Shown: positions 1 to 9,900, counted from the first letter of the stretch. The stretch is 64,000 nt of DNA from Psychrobacter aquaticus CMS 56 (GCF_000471625.1 NZ_AUSW01000016.1:1-64000); one strand, 5' to 3'. A program made the numbers and translations. The notes: generated by a model from the sequence alone, not told the origin.

Positions 1-226
1 TAAGTATAAATCAGGGAGTGTGGAGCTTGCTACAGTCACTGGAATTCAACCCCATTGTCTTTTCGTTGAATTTGACGTATTCACTGGCTATATTCAAAGA
101 AAAAAATGTCTAGATTTTAATAGTTATATTGATGATGTTATGGAAAATGGAGACCTGATTACAGTCGAAATATTAGGCTACAATAAAAAACATAGAAAAT
201 TTGATGTGATAATAGATAGTATTTAA
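1..226 (+). CDS. C-terminal part of an S1-like (OB-fold) protein, 5' end outside window
   Basis: The reading frame is open from base 2 to the stop at 224-226. A GTG at 20 could serve as a start, but the only purine-rich stretch (bases 14-18) almost touches it, so the gene more likely begins upstream of the window. The peptide has the pattern of an S1 RNA-binding domain: Gly-Ser-Val near the beginning, a Thr-Val-Thr-Gly-Ile strand, Phe-Val-Glu-Phe, a Gly-Tyr-Ile strand, then Asn-Gly-Asp-Leu-Ile and a closing strand ending Arg-Lys-Phe-Asp-Val. S1 domains generally bind single-stranded RNA. The function of the whole protein cannot be told from this fragment. A strong terminator follows about 60 bases downstream. 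The S1 call rests on pattern only. Confidence 0.45.
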   Translation, partial: KYKSGSVELATVTGIQPHCLFVEFDVFTGYIQRKKCLDFNSYIDDVMENGDLITVEILGYNKKHRKFDVIIDSI

Positions 227-283
227 AAAGATTAGATCATTTTAATCTTGAGTAATAAATTGATTTTCTTTGACTCTTAAAAT

Positions 284-318
284 AAAAAACCGCCACAGCA
301 AAACTATGGCGGTTTTTT
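284..318. terminator. Bidirectional rho-independent terminator
   Basis: A perfect 12-bp inverted repeat (AAAAAACCGCCA at 284-295, TGGCGGTTTTTT at 307-318) has an 11-base loop and T runs on both strands. It lies between two convergent genes (ending at 226 on + and 341 on -), so it can stop both. Confidence 0.9.
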
Positions 319-340
319 ATTGTTCAAAATATTTTAACTT

Positions 341-1237
341 CTATAGCGCCCACAGCGATTGATACTGCTCATCAGTCAACGTCACGATATCGATCTCTGC
401 CAGCATCTCGCGCAGTTCTTGCCACTTATCTGCATCAGGCTTGATGGGTGTGATCAACCTGCCAAGCGTATTATCGATAATGGCATCCATCAACGCATCC
501 GCCTCGGTTTTACTGTAGTCGTAATACATACGCTGAGCCTTGTCTGGCTCATTTTTGCACAGCTCAGTCATCTGGTTGGTCACTTGGATAAAGGTATCTA
601 TCGCGTCTTTTTTCGCGCTATAGATATCATCGGTCGTTAGGATTTCTAACGCGGAAAAGTTGGGGTAGGGTGACAGATGCTGATCGATAAACTCAAAATC
701 CATGCCTTCATGGGTCGCTTCCACGCCTTCAAAATTATAAAAGCATAGCCATGCGCCATCTAGGCTGGGGTCTTGTTGTAGGTTTTTTATATGATAAAAG
801 CCTTTTTGCACAAAGGTCACATGTTCGCGATTGATACTAAAGCCGTTTTTCTTCGCATAGCGAGCCAAAATCTCAAAGCCAATACGATTGGTTTTTTCCT
901 CAGCGGCAGGGGTACAAATGCGAATCGGTTGATTGTTTTTTAGCTTGTCCATACTGGCGCGTTGCATCAGTATGCCTCCATCTGTCTCAAAAAAGCATCC
1001 CAGCGCACGCAAATTAGGCGCGTAATGTTCAAACAGATGAATCGGCTCATTCACATGTAGATCAATCGTTTGGTTCTGCAATTCAGCAAATCCATCATAA
1101 TGGTCATCTGGTTCGATAATGGTTATATCAAGCCCTGCTTGCTCATACGCGCCCGTGGTCACACCAGCAATAAAGGGCAGGTGATCAGGGTTCAAAAACC
1201 ATTCGAGGGTCAAAGTAAGGGTGGTGGTCGGCTGCAT
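341..1237 (-). CDS. THI5/SsuA-like substrate-binding-fold protein without signal peptide
   Basis: This 298-residue protein has the NMT1/THI5-like periplasmic-binding-protein II fold. It opens with a Leu-Glu-Trp-Phe-Leu-Asn-Pro-Asp-His strand and has the typical Gly-Ala-Tyr-Glu-Gln-Ala-Gly-Leu-Asp-Ile segment near residue 30. Members usually bind pyrimidines, sulfonates or related solutes for ABC import, or act as the HMP-phosphate synthase Thi5. The ATG at 1237 has a good Shine-Dalgarno (AGGA, 7-base spacing), and the encoded N-terminus is neither a signal peptide nor a lipobox, so the protein should be cytoplasmic. No ABC permease or ATPase is adjacent. Compared from memory with yeast Thi5, the position of the PLP-binding Lys in the Lys-x-x-x-His motif appears to be Asn (Val-Asn-Glu-Pro-Ile-His here), so Thi5 activity is doubtful. 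The substrate is unknown. Confidence 0.7.
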   Translation of the reverse strand: MQPTTTLTLTLEWFLNPDHLPFIAGVTTGAYEQAGLDITIIEPDDHYDGFAELQNQTIDLHVNEPIHLFEHYAPNLRALGCFFETDGGILMQRASMDKLKNNQPIRICTPAAEEKTNRIGFEILARYAKKNGFSINREHVTFVQKGFYHIKNLQQDPSLDGAWLCFYNFEGVEATHEGMDFEFIDQHLSPYPNFSALEILTTDDIYSAKKDAIDTFIQVTNQMTELCKNEPDKAQRMYYDYSKTEADALMDAIIDNTLGRLITPIKPDADKWQELREMLAEIDIVTLTDEQYQSLWAL

Positions 1238-1509
1238 GGTTGTTTCCTACGTCAGTGCTAACTGCTTCAGGTTCACGGGTGTTTCTCAGCAATGGTTTTT
1301 GACGGTTTTAAATAGTCAAAAGCAAAGTACCCCGACAAGTTTGAGTGGTGTTGCATTATATTTGATTGCTACTGCGTCATCATAGACGACCTGCGAGAGG
1401 TAATGCAAGGTTTTGGATGAGTCAGTAAATTGACGATAAATAGCTAAAAGAAGCACGCGAGATAGGATTGATAAAGATATAAATATGCCAAATTTATTGT
1501 TACTAAAAG
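1238..1509. other. Intergenic, no gene seen
   Basis: AT-rich spacer between the start of the binding-protein gene and the terminator of the lipoprotein gene. No convincing open frame or RNA structure is visible. It should contain the promoter of the gene starting at 1237. Confidence 0.4.
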
Positions 1510-1544
1510 AAAAACCGCTCCAGCAATGACTGTGAGCGGTTTTT
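1510..1544 (-). terminator. Rho-independent terminator of the lipoprotein gene
   Basis: An 11-bp stem (AAAAACCGCTC at 1510-1520 with GAGCGGTTTTT at 1534-1544) gives a T run on the minus strand just after the stop of the gene ending at 1570. Confidence 0.85.
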
Positions 1545-1569
1545 TTAAATATCAGCCAATTAAAAATAA

Positions 1570-2409
1570 TTACTCAGCGTATAAAGGAGAAAGGATACCT
1601 TTATAAGCCAACCTCTCGTTTACAGGCATTTTAAACACTTGACCGGTAAAGGGAGTAGATTTAGCCCAATCAACGGTATTGGTCGTCAGATCAACCAAGT
1701 AAAGGTGATGAAACTGCCCTTGCTGCGGTGTTACAAAGCCAGTGCCGCCAGTCGCGACTGCTGTGGTGACACCCATTGCCATAGAGTAGCCAAATGACGG
1801 CTTACTACCGGTAACCATTGAAACAAATACTTTATCAGTGCCTTCGATTTCTTTGAGCGTCTCTAATGTGGTTTTATCCAAACCCAAGTCAACACTATTG
1901 CCCTTTGCTTGGTCGATTTCTTTTCTTTTATCTTGAGCAAACGCTTTTAGCAGTGTTAAATAAGTCTGGTTGGTTGCCTGATTGAGGTTGTTCGTAGAGC
2001 TCAGCAAAGGATAAGCTGCATTGAGCTCGTCTTTTGCATCGGCAGTCGCCAATATATCCATCTTGGTCAATGCTTCTTTGGAGAGTGCACCACACACAAA
2101 CGGTGCCGTAGTACGAGACACTTTCAGCGATTTTTCGCTCAGAGCTTCTTCTACGGTTGCCATCATAGCAAGCGAGGTAAGATTAGATTGTTCATACAAG
2201 ACGTCATTTTTACCCATTTCTACTCTAATGAGGCAACCATCACTAATGATGCTCACAGGTTGAGACTTTAGGTTTTGCTGTGTCTTATCATAAGCAGAGC
2301 GCGCCTCAGGACTGGTAGTAGTCGCACAACCACTAAACACAGTCATGGCAGCCAGTGCTAAAGGTAACGTTAGAGTTTTGGCTGATAAAATATTGAACAA
2401 TGAGGTCAT
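1570..2409 (-). CDS. Unknown lipoprotein, 279 aa
   Basis: The N-terminus is a lipoprotein signal: a hydrophobic segment rich in Leu/Ala followed by the lipobox Val-Phe-Ser-Gly-Cys, with the acylated Cys at residue 28. The mature part has no motif I recognise. It contains a Gly/Ala/Thr-rich stretch near residue 210 (Met-Gly-Val-Thr-Thr-Ala-Val-Ala-Thr-Gly-Gly), possibly membrane-associated, and ends with a Trp-containing strand-like region. The ATG at 2409 has AAGGA with 5-base spacing. It is transcribed alone, with its own terminator. Its function is not known; location in the outer or inner membrane is inferred from the lipobox. Confidence 0.75.
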   Translation of the reverse strand: MTSLFNILSAKTLTLPLALAAMTVFSGCATTTSPEARSAYDKTQQNLKSQPVSIISDGCLIRVEMGKNDVLYEQSNLTSLAMMATVEEALSEKSLKVSRTTAPFVCGALSKEALTKMDILATADAKDELNAAYPLLSSTNNLNQATNQTYLTLLKAFAQDKRKEIDQAKGNSVDLGLDKTTLETLKEIEGTDKVFVSMVTGSKPSFGYSMAMGVTTAVATGGTGFVTPQQGQFHHLYLVDLTTNTVDWAKSTPFTGQVFKMPVNERLAYKGILSPLYAE

Positions 2410-2725
2410 AAATGTCCTTAGAAACAGCAGAAAAATAAAAGTGATAAATGGTTCAGCACAATAGTTTGGCAGACTGTAGATTATGCATCAGTTTTTACAA
2501 TACACCTACTAAAAGTTTGTCTAAATAAACATTCAGTATCGTAACGCTAACGTTTCACCTGTGAAAAATGGCTTTATGTTAAATAAGAGACAGAAAAGAG
2601 CAAAAATAGTCTTGTGCCGTTTTCATCGGTATTGCATTCTTATTTATCTATATAAGCAGCCTTCTTTATAAAAAAATGTAGTGACTAAACTTCTATTATC
2701 TAACTCACCAAGCGACACCATTGTT

Positions 2726-3148
2726 ATGAGCTCAAACAAAAAAGCATTTTATTATCGCCCGAAGACCAATCAATCAAAGAGTCCGACGGTACGTTGGATG
2801 TTCGTGATACTTGGCTGGGTATTTTTTGTATTGGGCATCATTGGCGTGTTGTTGCCAGTCATGCCGACCGCACCTTTTATACTACTCGCAGCTGGTTGCT
2901 GGGCGCGTAGCTCACGGCGCTTTCATTTTTGGCTGATCAACCATAAATATTTTGGGAAGTTTGTGCGCGATTGGGAAAACAATCATGCAGTGCCCCTTTA
3001 TGCCAAGTGTTTGGCAACAATAATGATGACTATATCGACAGCCATGTTATTTTATCGTCTACCAACCGATATGATATGGGTGGCATGGCTGGTAGCCCTG
3101 GTATGTAGTGGGGTAGCCATCTATTTGTTTCGTCTGCCAAATGCCTAA
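2726..3148 (+). CDS. YbaN/DUF454-family inner-membrane protein
   Basis: This protein of about 140 residues matches the DUF454 (E. coli YbaN) pattern: a first membrane helix ending in Leu-Pro-Val-Met-Pro-Thr-Ala-Pro-Phe-Ile-Leu-Leu-Ala-Ala, then Trp-Ala-Arg-Ser-Ser-Arg-Arg-Phe-His, and two C-terminal helices. The Leu-Pro-x-x-Pro-Thr-x-Pro-Phe signature is what identifies the family. The role of the family is not established. An upstream GTG at 2681 would add 15 residues; neither start has a clear ribosome site. I prefer the ATG at 2726 because the extra residues are not family-like. No terminator follows before the cold-shock gene. Confidence 0.8.
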   Translation: MSSNKKAFYYRPKTNQSKSPTVRWMFVILGWVFFVLGIIGVLLPVMPTAPFILLAAGCWARSSRRFHFWLINHKYFGKFVRDWENNHAVPLYAKCLATIMMTISTAMLFYRLPTDMIWVAWLVALVCSGVAIYLFRLPNA

Positions 3149-3215
3149 AAATCCTGCAATTCAAACAAAAAACAGTAAAAAATGGGCTTCAGTTACACGA
3201 AATATAAGATAATAC

Positions 3216-3244
3216 TTGCGATATTGGAATTAGCTCCCTATAAT
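3216..3244 (+). promoter_or_regulatory. Predicted sigma-70 promoter of the cold-shock gene
   Basis: TTGCGA at 3216-3221 and TATAAT at 3239-3244 are separated by 17 bases. Transcription would begin near 3251, giving a leader of roughly 140 bases before the ATG at 3393. Long 5' leaders that act as temperature-responsive RNA are known for cspA-type genes. Confidence 0.65.
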
Positions 3245-3392
3245 ACACCCAAGCTTAAGAGCAGTTCTGCACCAAATCATTACCTCGTAGTATTAGTTAT
3301 AATCCTTCGTTTTAATATTTATCGTTCAGTAGCTATTTGCAAGCGTTACCGGTCACTAGACCATTAATAAATTAAAAAGTAGGATTATCAAT

Positions 3393-3602
3393 ATGTCAGA
3401 TACTCAAAAAGGTACAGTTAAGTGGTTCAACGAAGCTAAAGGCTTTGGTTTTATCGCTCCAGAAACTGGCGCAGACGTTTTTGCTCATTACAGCGAAATC
3501 ACTGGTTCAGGTTTCAAAACTTTGGCTGAAGGCCAAGAAGTTGAGTTCACTGTAACTCAAGGTCAAAAAGGCCCACAAGCTCATAACATCGTTGCTATCT
3601 AA
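3393..3602 (+). CDS. Cold-shock protein, CspA family
   Basis: This 69-residue protein is a single cold-shock domain of usual length. It shows Gly-Thr-Val-Lys-Trp-Phe-Asn near the start, the RNP1 motif Lys-Gly-Phe-Gly-Phe-Ile (about residues 17-22) and an RNP2-like Val-Phe-Ala-His-Tyr (about residues 29-33), where many homologues have Val-Phe-Val-His-Phe. Such proteins bind single-stranded RNA and DNA and melt RNA structure in the cytoplasm. The gene stands alone, with a strong promoter, a leader of about 140 bases and its own terminator, the usual arrangement for csp genes. Whether this paralogue is cold-induced or constitutive cannot be told from sequence. Confidence 0.95.
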   Translation: MSDTQKGTVKWFNEAKGFGFIAPETGADVFAHYSEITGSGFKTLAEGQEVEFTVTQGQKGPQAHNIVAI

Positions 3603-3640
3603 TTTGTCTTTATAGACAATTAGAGCAAGATGAATAAAGG

Positions 3641-3666
3641 AACGAACCTAAGGGTTCGTTTTTTTT
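3641..3666 (+). terminator. Rho-independent terminator of the cold-shock gene
   Basis: Stem AACGAACC (3641-3648) with GGTTCGTT (3653-3660), loop of four, followed by a T run. Confidence 0.9.
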
Positions 3667-3787
3667 CGTCTAAAATTTGATACGAGCCATCGAATATAGT
3701 CAGATCAATAGGTAATCCTTCCAATAAATAACAATAAGCAGGGCATTGCGATTGATTTCTTTTAGTCATTTGCAATCACCCAATCTG

Positions 3788-4888
3788 CTAGATCGAGCCA
3801 ATTCCGATATTAATCAAACCACCACCAAGAATAAGCCAAGCAAACATAATGGCACCTAAGATAAGGGGCTTGATTCCTGCTTGTTTAATAGCGCTTAGAT
3901 GGGTGGTGAGGCCAAGTGCAAACATGGCCATCGTCAGCAAAACGTCATCAAGCATGACCATACTCCGCTCAAAGCTTTGTGTCATCGGCACCCAAGTGTG
4001 CAGAAGCACGATAGCAATAAAGATAAAAGCAAACCAAGGTACTTGGACCTGTTGAATACGCGTCATGATCGAAGGTTTATTACCCTCATTGTCATTGCCT
4101 GTGGTTAAAGCAAAAGACAGCACCAGTAAAAAGGGTGCAAGCATCATCACCCGTATCATCTTGGTGACTACGGCAGTATTACCAACGTCGGCATTGATAG
4201 CATTACCAGCTACCACCACTTGCGCCACTTCATGAATTGTTGAACCCGTATAAATACCGTACTGCTGCGCATTTAGCCAAGGTTGCAGCCAGCCTAGATG
4301 ATATAAGAAAGGATAGAGCAGCATCGCAACTGTGCCAAAGACCACCACCGTTGCTACAGCGATAGTCACTTTGTGCGCTTCTGCTTTGATTACTGGTTCT
4401 GCGGCGATTACTGCTGCTGCCCCGCAAATACTCGCGCCTGAACCAATGAGCAATGTTGTTTGCTTATCGACTTTTAACCACTTTGTACCCAACCAATAAG
4501 TCAGTAAAAAAGTCGAGGTCAGTACCAGTGCATCCGTCATAATCGCAGGCATACCCACGCTCGATACTTGCGTCAATGTCAGTTTAAAGCCATAAAACAT
4601 AATGGCGAGGCGCAGTATTTGACCTTTGGCAAATGACACACCCATATCTAAGCGGTGAGCGAAAGTAGGATAAGCCGTGTTGCCCAATATCATACCGAGC
4701 AAAATCGCCAAAGTCAGAGAAGACAGGCCGACAATGCGTCCATCGGTCCAAGTATCTAAGCTCACGTCAAGCCACAAACAAAACAAGCTGCCGATAAATA
4801 CCACCATTAACCCTGCTAAATGGCGATTACTCGGGCAGTAATCATGAATGGTTTGGCTCAAGGCTTGCATGACTGGTTGTCCTATCAT
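3788..4888 (-). CDS. YeiH-family putative sulfate exporter (UPF0324)
   Basis: This 366-residue polytopic membrane protein matches the YeiH/UPF0324 family. Visible features are about ten hydrophobic helices, Ile-Leu-Leu-Gly-Met-Ile-Leu-Gly-Asn early, and the conserved Gly-Ser-Gly-Ala-Ser-Ile-Cys-Gly-Ala-Ala-Ala segment in the middle, followed by Gly-Ser-Thr-Ile-His-Glu-Val-Ala-Gln-Val. Members are described as putative sulfate/sulfite exporters; direct evidence is limited. It is divergent from a LysR-type regulator starting 132 bases away, an arrangement seen in many bacteria (yeiH with yeiE), so the regulator probably controls it. Confidence 0.88.
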   Translation of the reverse strand: MIGQPVMQALSQTIHDYCPSNRHLAGLMVVFIGSLFCLWLDVSLDTWTDGRIVGLSSLTLAILLGMILGNTAYPTFAHRLDMGVSFAKGQILRLAIMFYGFKLTLTQVSSVGMPAIMTDALVLTSTFLLTYWLGTKWLKVDKQTTLLIGSGASICGAAAVIAAEPVIKAEAHKVTIAVATVVVFGTVAMLLYPFLYHLGWLQPWLNAQQYGIYTGSTIHEVAQVVVAGNAINADVGNTAVVTKMIRVMMLAPFLLVLSFALTTGNDNEGNKPSIMTRIQQVQVPWFAFIFIAIVLLHTWVPMTQSFERSMVMLDDVLLTMAMFALGLTTHLSAIKQAGIKPLILGAIMFAWLILGGGLINIGIGSI

Positions 4889-5020
4889 TTATAATCGAGA
4901 TAAGCATAAGCTTATGATTGGACAGTATAAGACACCATTGGTTATAATAAAAACAGATTAATAAGATAGAAATTATCGATTTTTTGGGTTAACTGATTAT
5001 TATAGAGTGTTAAAAACATC

Positions 5021-5956
5021 ATGAAAAAAGCCATGCCGATGCTACCGAAGATCACACTCAAACAGTTGTCTGTTTTTGTCAGTATCTACCAGACGGGCAG
5101 CACCAGTCGAGCCAGTGAAGCGCTGCATCTGTCACAATCAGCGGTCAGTAGCGCCTTGACTGAATTAGAATCAAGGCTACAGATGCCATTGTTTGAGCGG
5201 GTCGGACGTCGGCTCAATCAACATCCCAATGCGCATCCCATCTATGTACAAGCGCAAGCGATTTTGGGGCAAGCACTGACATTGGAGCATTATCATCAAT
5301 ATCAAGTAGGGCAAATTCGTATTGGTGCAAGTACGACCATTGGTAACTATGTATTGCCTTCCTTACTGGCAAGACTGTATGAAGCGCTACCAGATGCAAA
5401 TGTCGATCTGTATATTGCCAATACGCAAGAGGTGGTGAGCGAGGTTGAGCAATTAAATATCGATATTGCTTTGGTAGAAGGCACGCCGCGTCCGATAGAT
5501 ATAAAAGCCATTGAGCAGCGTGCTTGGCGCACAGATACGTTGATGATTTTTGCCAAGCGTGACAGTCAGTGGTTGGCAGATATGGCAGTGTATAACGAGT
5601 TGGATAACTGTTACGAGCTGAGCGTGAACCAACTGGCACGGTTACCATTATTGGTGCGTGAAGCGGGGTCGGGCACACGGCAAATTATCGATGAGCAGTT
5701 GCTCAAGCATTTACCCAATGCGGAAGTGATTAAAGCGATACAACAGTCGGAGGCGATCAAACATATGGTCAGTGCCGATATTGGTCTTGGTTGCCTCTCG
5801 CAGCATGTTATTGAGATGGAGCTTGCGGCAGGGAAATTAGTACAAGTCAAAGTGGCCGGTATTGATCTGTCACGGACATGGTGGTTAATTTGGCACAAAG
5901 CGCGTCATCAAACTCCCATATGGCAGATGTTTATTGATATTTTGGCAAAAGTATAA
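5021..5956 (+). CDS. LysR-type transcriptional regulator (YeiE-like)
   Basis: This 311-residue protein has an N-terminal winged helix-turn-helix (about residues 10-70, with Gly-Ser-Thr-Ser-Arg-Ala-Ser-Glu-Ala-Leu-His-Leu-Ser-Gln-Ser-Ala-Val-Ser), then a two-lobed LysR substrate-binding domain that includes Arg-Glu-Ala-Gly-Ser-Gly-Thr-Arg near residue 220. Length is normal. The Gly-Ser-Gly-Thr-Arg segment and the divergent exporter gene fit the CysB/YeiE branch, whose ligands tend to be sulfur oxyanions; the ligand here is inferred only from the neighbour. The first ATG is used; a second in-frame ATG lies five codons on. Confidence 0.88.
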   Translation: MKKAMPMLPKITLKQLSVFVSIYQTGSTSRASEALHLSQSAVSSALTELESRLQMPLFERVGRRLNQHPNAHPIYVQAQAILGQALTLEHYHQYQVGQIRIGASTTIGNYVLPSLLARLYEALPDANVDLYIANTQEVVSEVEQLNIDIALVEGTPRPIDIKAIEQRAWRTDTLMIFAKRDSQWLADMAVYNELDNCYELSVNQLARLPLLVREAGSGTRQIIDEQLLKHLPNAEVIKAIQQSEAIKHMVSADIGLGCLSQHVIEMELAAGKLVQVKVAGIDLSRTWWLIWHKARHQTPIWQMFIDILAKV

Positions 5957-5979
5957 GCACCAAAAAAACTGCAATAAAA

Positions 5980-6012
5980 AACGTCCCATGAGCAGATGTG
6001 CTATGGGACGTT
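5980..6012 (-). terminator. Terminator of the universal stress gene
   Basis: Stem AACGTCCCAT (5980-5989) with ATGGGACGTT (6003-6012). On the minus strand it is followed by a T run, so it mainly serves the stress-protein gene; it may also halt the convergent LysR transcript. Confidence 0.8.
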
Positions 6013-6038
6013 TGGTAAAATCATATATCTTATTTAAG

Positions 6039-6500
6039 CTACTTGGTGACGGGTTTATCGAGTCTCACCACCAAGCTGTCGCAAGGTACGTTTGGCAAAA
6101 TATTATCTGCTGTAGCACCGCTTAACCATGCAACAAGGCCATGACGTTCGTGACGACCGATAACCAGTAAATCAACGTCATGCTTGTGGCAGTAGTTGAC
6201 GATACCTTCGCTATTAGAGATGGCGGTGGTCACTTCAGAATTGACCGCGTGTAAGTCGTTGCGCTCCAAAAACTGCGCTAACTTGGCACGCGCTTCTTGG
6301 CAACGCTCGTCATCTATTTGATCGTATAAACTTGACGCTGGCACCAGCTCATAGCCGAAGCCAACCATGGTGTCTTTCACAATATGTAATACCGATAATT
6401 TGGCGTTAGGACGATTTTCGACGATACGTTTGGCTTTTTGGGCGACCAAATCAGCATCGGACATTAAATCGGTGACCAATAAAATATGTTGGTAACTCAT
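6039..6500 (-). CDS. Universal stress protein (UspA family)
   Basis: This is a single 153-residue Usp domain: Ile-Leu-Leu-Val-Thr-Asp-Leu at the N-terminal strand, Ser-Val-Leu-His-Ile in the second strand, and Asp-Leu-Leu-Val-Ile-Gly-Arg-His near the end. In ATP-binding members the C-terminal loop reads Gly-x-x-Gly-x9-Gly-Ser/Thr; here it begins Gly-Arg-His-Glu and continues to Leu-Ser-Gly-Ala, so the second Gly is Glu and nucleotide binding is doubtful, as in E. coli UspA. The start at 6500 was chosen because AGGAG lies six bases upstream; a longer frame to 6551 adds 17 residues without a good site. It is a single-gene unit. Confidence 0.9.
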   Translation of the reverse strand: MSYQHILLVTDLMSDADLVAQKAKRIVENRPNAKLSVLHIVKDTMVGFGYELVPASSLYDQIDDERCQEARAKLAQFLERNDLHAVNSEVTTAISNSEGIVNYCHKHDVDLLVIGRHERHGLVAWLSGATADNILPNVPCDSLVVRLDKPVTK

Positions 6501-6940
6501 GAGCTGCTCCTGATGACAGATGATTCTAACTATAGCACTACTGATAGCCACTGTTAAGTAACATCATTAAACCATTGTAAATGAATGAAGATTTGCTGGC
6601 ACAAAGGTTTGACTCATTTAAGGATCAGGCTTTCTTGCTTATCTTCTATGGTTTGCCTTGACTTATCGAACGCTTAGCCCCATCTACTACCGTTAGGCAA
6701 ATTCCTATTGATTGATTGAGCATTGCCATGAAATATGTAGCTATTAAATAAGAATATTACCCAAAATTATCCAAAAAGTCTTTGTACATTGATTGATATC
6801 GATGACTGATAAAACGACTTATTTTGTATCCACTACTTTATACACTATTGGTTTTTATCCAAGTAAATCAGATGATATGTGATTTTAATGAAGCATTACG
6901 CTTATCTTTACTGGGTCAAAAACGCTTTATAAGGAACACT
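6501..6940. other. Intergenic between divergent genes, no gene seen
   Basis: 440 bases between the divergent stress-protein and peptidase genes. The peptidase frame is open back to 6824, but the extra 39 codons lack family likeness and a ribosome site. No RNA or repeat is recognised; promoters for both genes should lie here. Confidence 0.4.
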
Positions 6941-9900
6941 ATGACTGACACGCTATTTACTGCCGACTTAACCCTACATCCAGCGTTTGAGCTGATTGAA
7001 CATCGCCATATTGAGGCGCTGTCAATGGACGTGTTGATCAGTCAGCATGTTAAGACAGGCGCAATGCATTATCATTTGGCACATCCAAGTGATGAAAATG
7101 CTTTTTTGGTGGGCTTTCGTACCCAACCTATGGATTCAAAGGGTGAGGCGCACATTTTAGAGCACGTGGCTTTGTGTGGTTCTAAAAAATTCCCCGTCCG
7201 TGACCCGTTTTTTTCGATGATTAAGCGCTCGCTCAATACCTTTATGAATGCGATGACCGCCGCTGATTGGACGGCATATCCGTATGCCACGCAAAACAAA
7301 AACGATTACTTTAATTTATTGGCAGTGTATCTTGACGCCTCATTTTTCCCCAATATCCATCCGCTCGACTTTGCCCAAGAAGGCATCCGTGTAGAGCTGG
7401 ACAGCGACGACAAGCCGCAGTTTAAAGGAATCGTCTTTAATGAGATGAAAGGCGCGATGAGCGGTGAGATTGACCAGCTGTATCATGCTGTTGCTCATCA
7501 TTTATTCCCAACGACCACTTATCATTATAATTCTGGTGGTGATCCTGCTGATATTCCAGATTTGACACATCATGAATTGGTTGAGTTTCATCAAAGCCAT
7601 TATCATCCGTCCAACAGCGTGATTATGAGCTTTGGTAATATTCCAGTCGCTGAGACGCAGGCGAAAATACATGACGATGCCTTGATTCAGTTTGAGGCGG
7701 GCAAAAAACACGTATCGCGCCCAGAGCAGCGTCTGTCTGCGCCTATTAGCGCCACTGACACTTATACCGCTGACGAAGCGGGTCCAGACCAAACTCATCA
7801 TGTAGTGGCCTGGTTGTTGCCTACTATTACCGATCCAAAGCAGCGTTTGGCACTGCGTTTGCTCGAAGGCGTATTGATTGAGCATGCGGGCTCGCCGTTG
7901 CGGGCTTATTTGGACAGCCATCCGCTAGGCAAAGCGCCAAGTCCGCTGCTTGGACTGGATGACAGTCATTATGAAATGGTCTTTTATACCGGATTGCGTG
8001 GCTCCAATCCTGAACATGCTGAAGCAGTAGAGCAAGGCATTATAGATTTGCTCACTGATGTTGCAAGTTCACCAGTCGATGATGAAACCATCGAAACCAT
8101 TTTGCATCAGATAGAAATTGATCAGCGTCATATTGGCGGCGATAGTATTCCCTATGGTTTGAACTTGATGTTAGAGGGCTTTAGCACGGCTATTCATGAT
8201 GGCAATCCGATTGATGTTTGGGAAGTCGATGAGCATTTGCAATGGCTTCGCGAACAAGTCGTTGACGAACAATGGCTGCCCAATTTAATCAAGACCCACT
8301 TGCTTGAAAACAACCACCGTGTGCGTGTTACTTTGACACCAGACAGTGAAAAAACCGCTCGTCTTGCCGCTGCTGAGCAGACACGTTTAGATACCATTGC
8401 CATGGACTTGACGGCTGACGATAAAGATATCCTTCATAAGCAAGCGTTGGATTTGGAGGCACGCCAAGCGGCGCCAGATGATTTAAGCTTATTACCAAAA
8501 GTAGGTTTAGAAGATGTACCGACGGATATTAGCTTTAAACAAGGCACGCAAAAAACGGTGCGTTTAAGCGGACAGGACAGCATCTTATTTGAGTATGAAG
8601 CAGGCACCAATGGTATCTACTATTATCAAGTAATTGTACCGTTGACTGATGCAATTGGTAAAAATGTAAGTGACCAACTACCAGTTAATGAGGTGATTAA
8701 TCATCCTTTATTACCTATTTATCTGAGTTTATTATCAGAATTGGGTACAGATTCGCTCAGTGCTCATGAGATGCAAGCCAAGCAAGCAGCGCATTCTTCA
8801 GGGGTGACGGCGCGTATCAGTCAACGTACCAATGTTGATGACAGCCAGTCTATTAGCAGTTACTTTGTGGTGGCCACGCGGGCGCTGAACCGTAAGCCTG
8901 AAGCGATTGATTTGCTCAAAGAAGTCATGGAGCATAGCGTCTTTAGTGAGCATGATCGTATCAAAGAGATTTTGCAGCAGCGTCAAGCCAGTTGGCAATC
9001 AAACCTTGCGGGTTCTGGGCATTCCTACGCCATGCAAACGGCCAGTCGCGGCATGAGTCGTCAAGCGCAGCTAGAATATGTGCGCAGTGGTCTGCCTGCA
9101 TTGAACGCGCTAAAAGATTTTTTAACGCATGCCAGTACGGCTGATGCGCAGTGGGATCAACTAGCGACGGGTTTGATGGATTTACATCAACGCCTGATTA
9201 GTTTGCCTAAACACGCCGTTATTATTTGTGAAGCGGAACAAACTGAACGTTTGAGCAATTTGATTGTGGATAGCTGGCAAGACAGTCGTGCTTTAGAGCT
9301 TGCTGAAAAATTAAGCAACACAGATACAGATATTGACGCAAATATCCCCAGTGAGTTTGCAGATTTATTGTTAGATTTGTCTCTGAATGGTGAAAAAGAA
9401 ACAGCTCAAACCGAAGAAGGTGGGGCAGTAGAGGTCGAGGATTTAGCATGGTTGGTGCCAACCAATGTCTATCATAACGCCAGTGCTTATACTGTACCGG
9501 CGGCTGACCATCCTGATACCGCAGCACTGATGGTATTAGCGCCTTATCTACGTAATGGCTATTTGCACAGTGCCATTCGTGAGCGCGGCGGTGCTTATGG
9601 CGGCGGTGCAGGTTACGATGCCAATGCGTGTGCCTTTAAGTTCTTTAGCTACCGTGATCCGCAGTGTACAGAGACCTTTGCCCACTTTGATGCCAGTATC
9701 GAATGGTTGTTAAATGATCCGCAAACGGATGAACAGTTAGAAGAAGCCATCTTAGGTATTATCTCGGGTATGGACAAACCAGGTTCGCCAGCAGGTGAGG
9801 CGATCAAAGCGTGCTTTGCTGACTTGCATCATCGCGGTGCGGACTGGCAGCGTAAAATGCGCGCGGCAATCTTAGCAGTGACGGTTGCAGATTTACAGCG

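Noticed and set aside
3182..3367. 61-codon frame upstream of the cold-shock gene
   Set aside because: It overlaps the predicted promoter and leader, has no ribosome site and no recognisable protein pattern.
7502..7921. 139-codon minus-strand frame inside the M16C peptidase gene
   Set aside because: Antisense shadow of a clear protein-coding frame.
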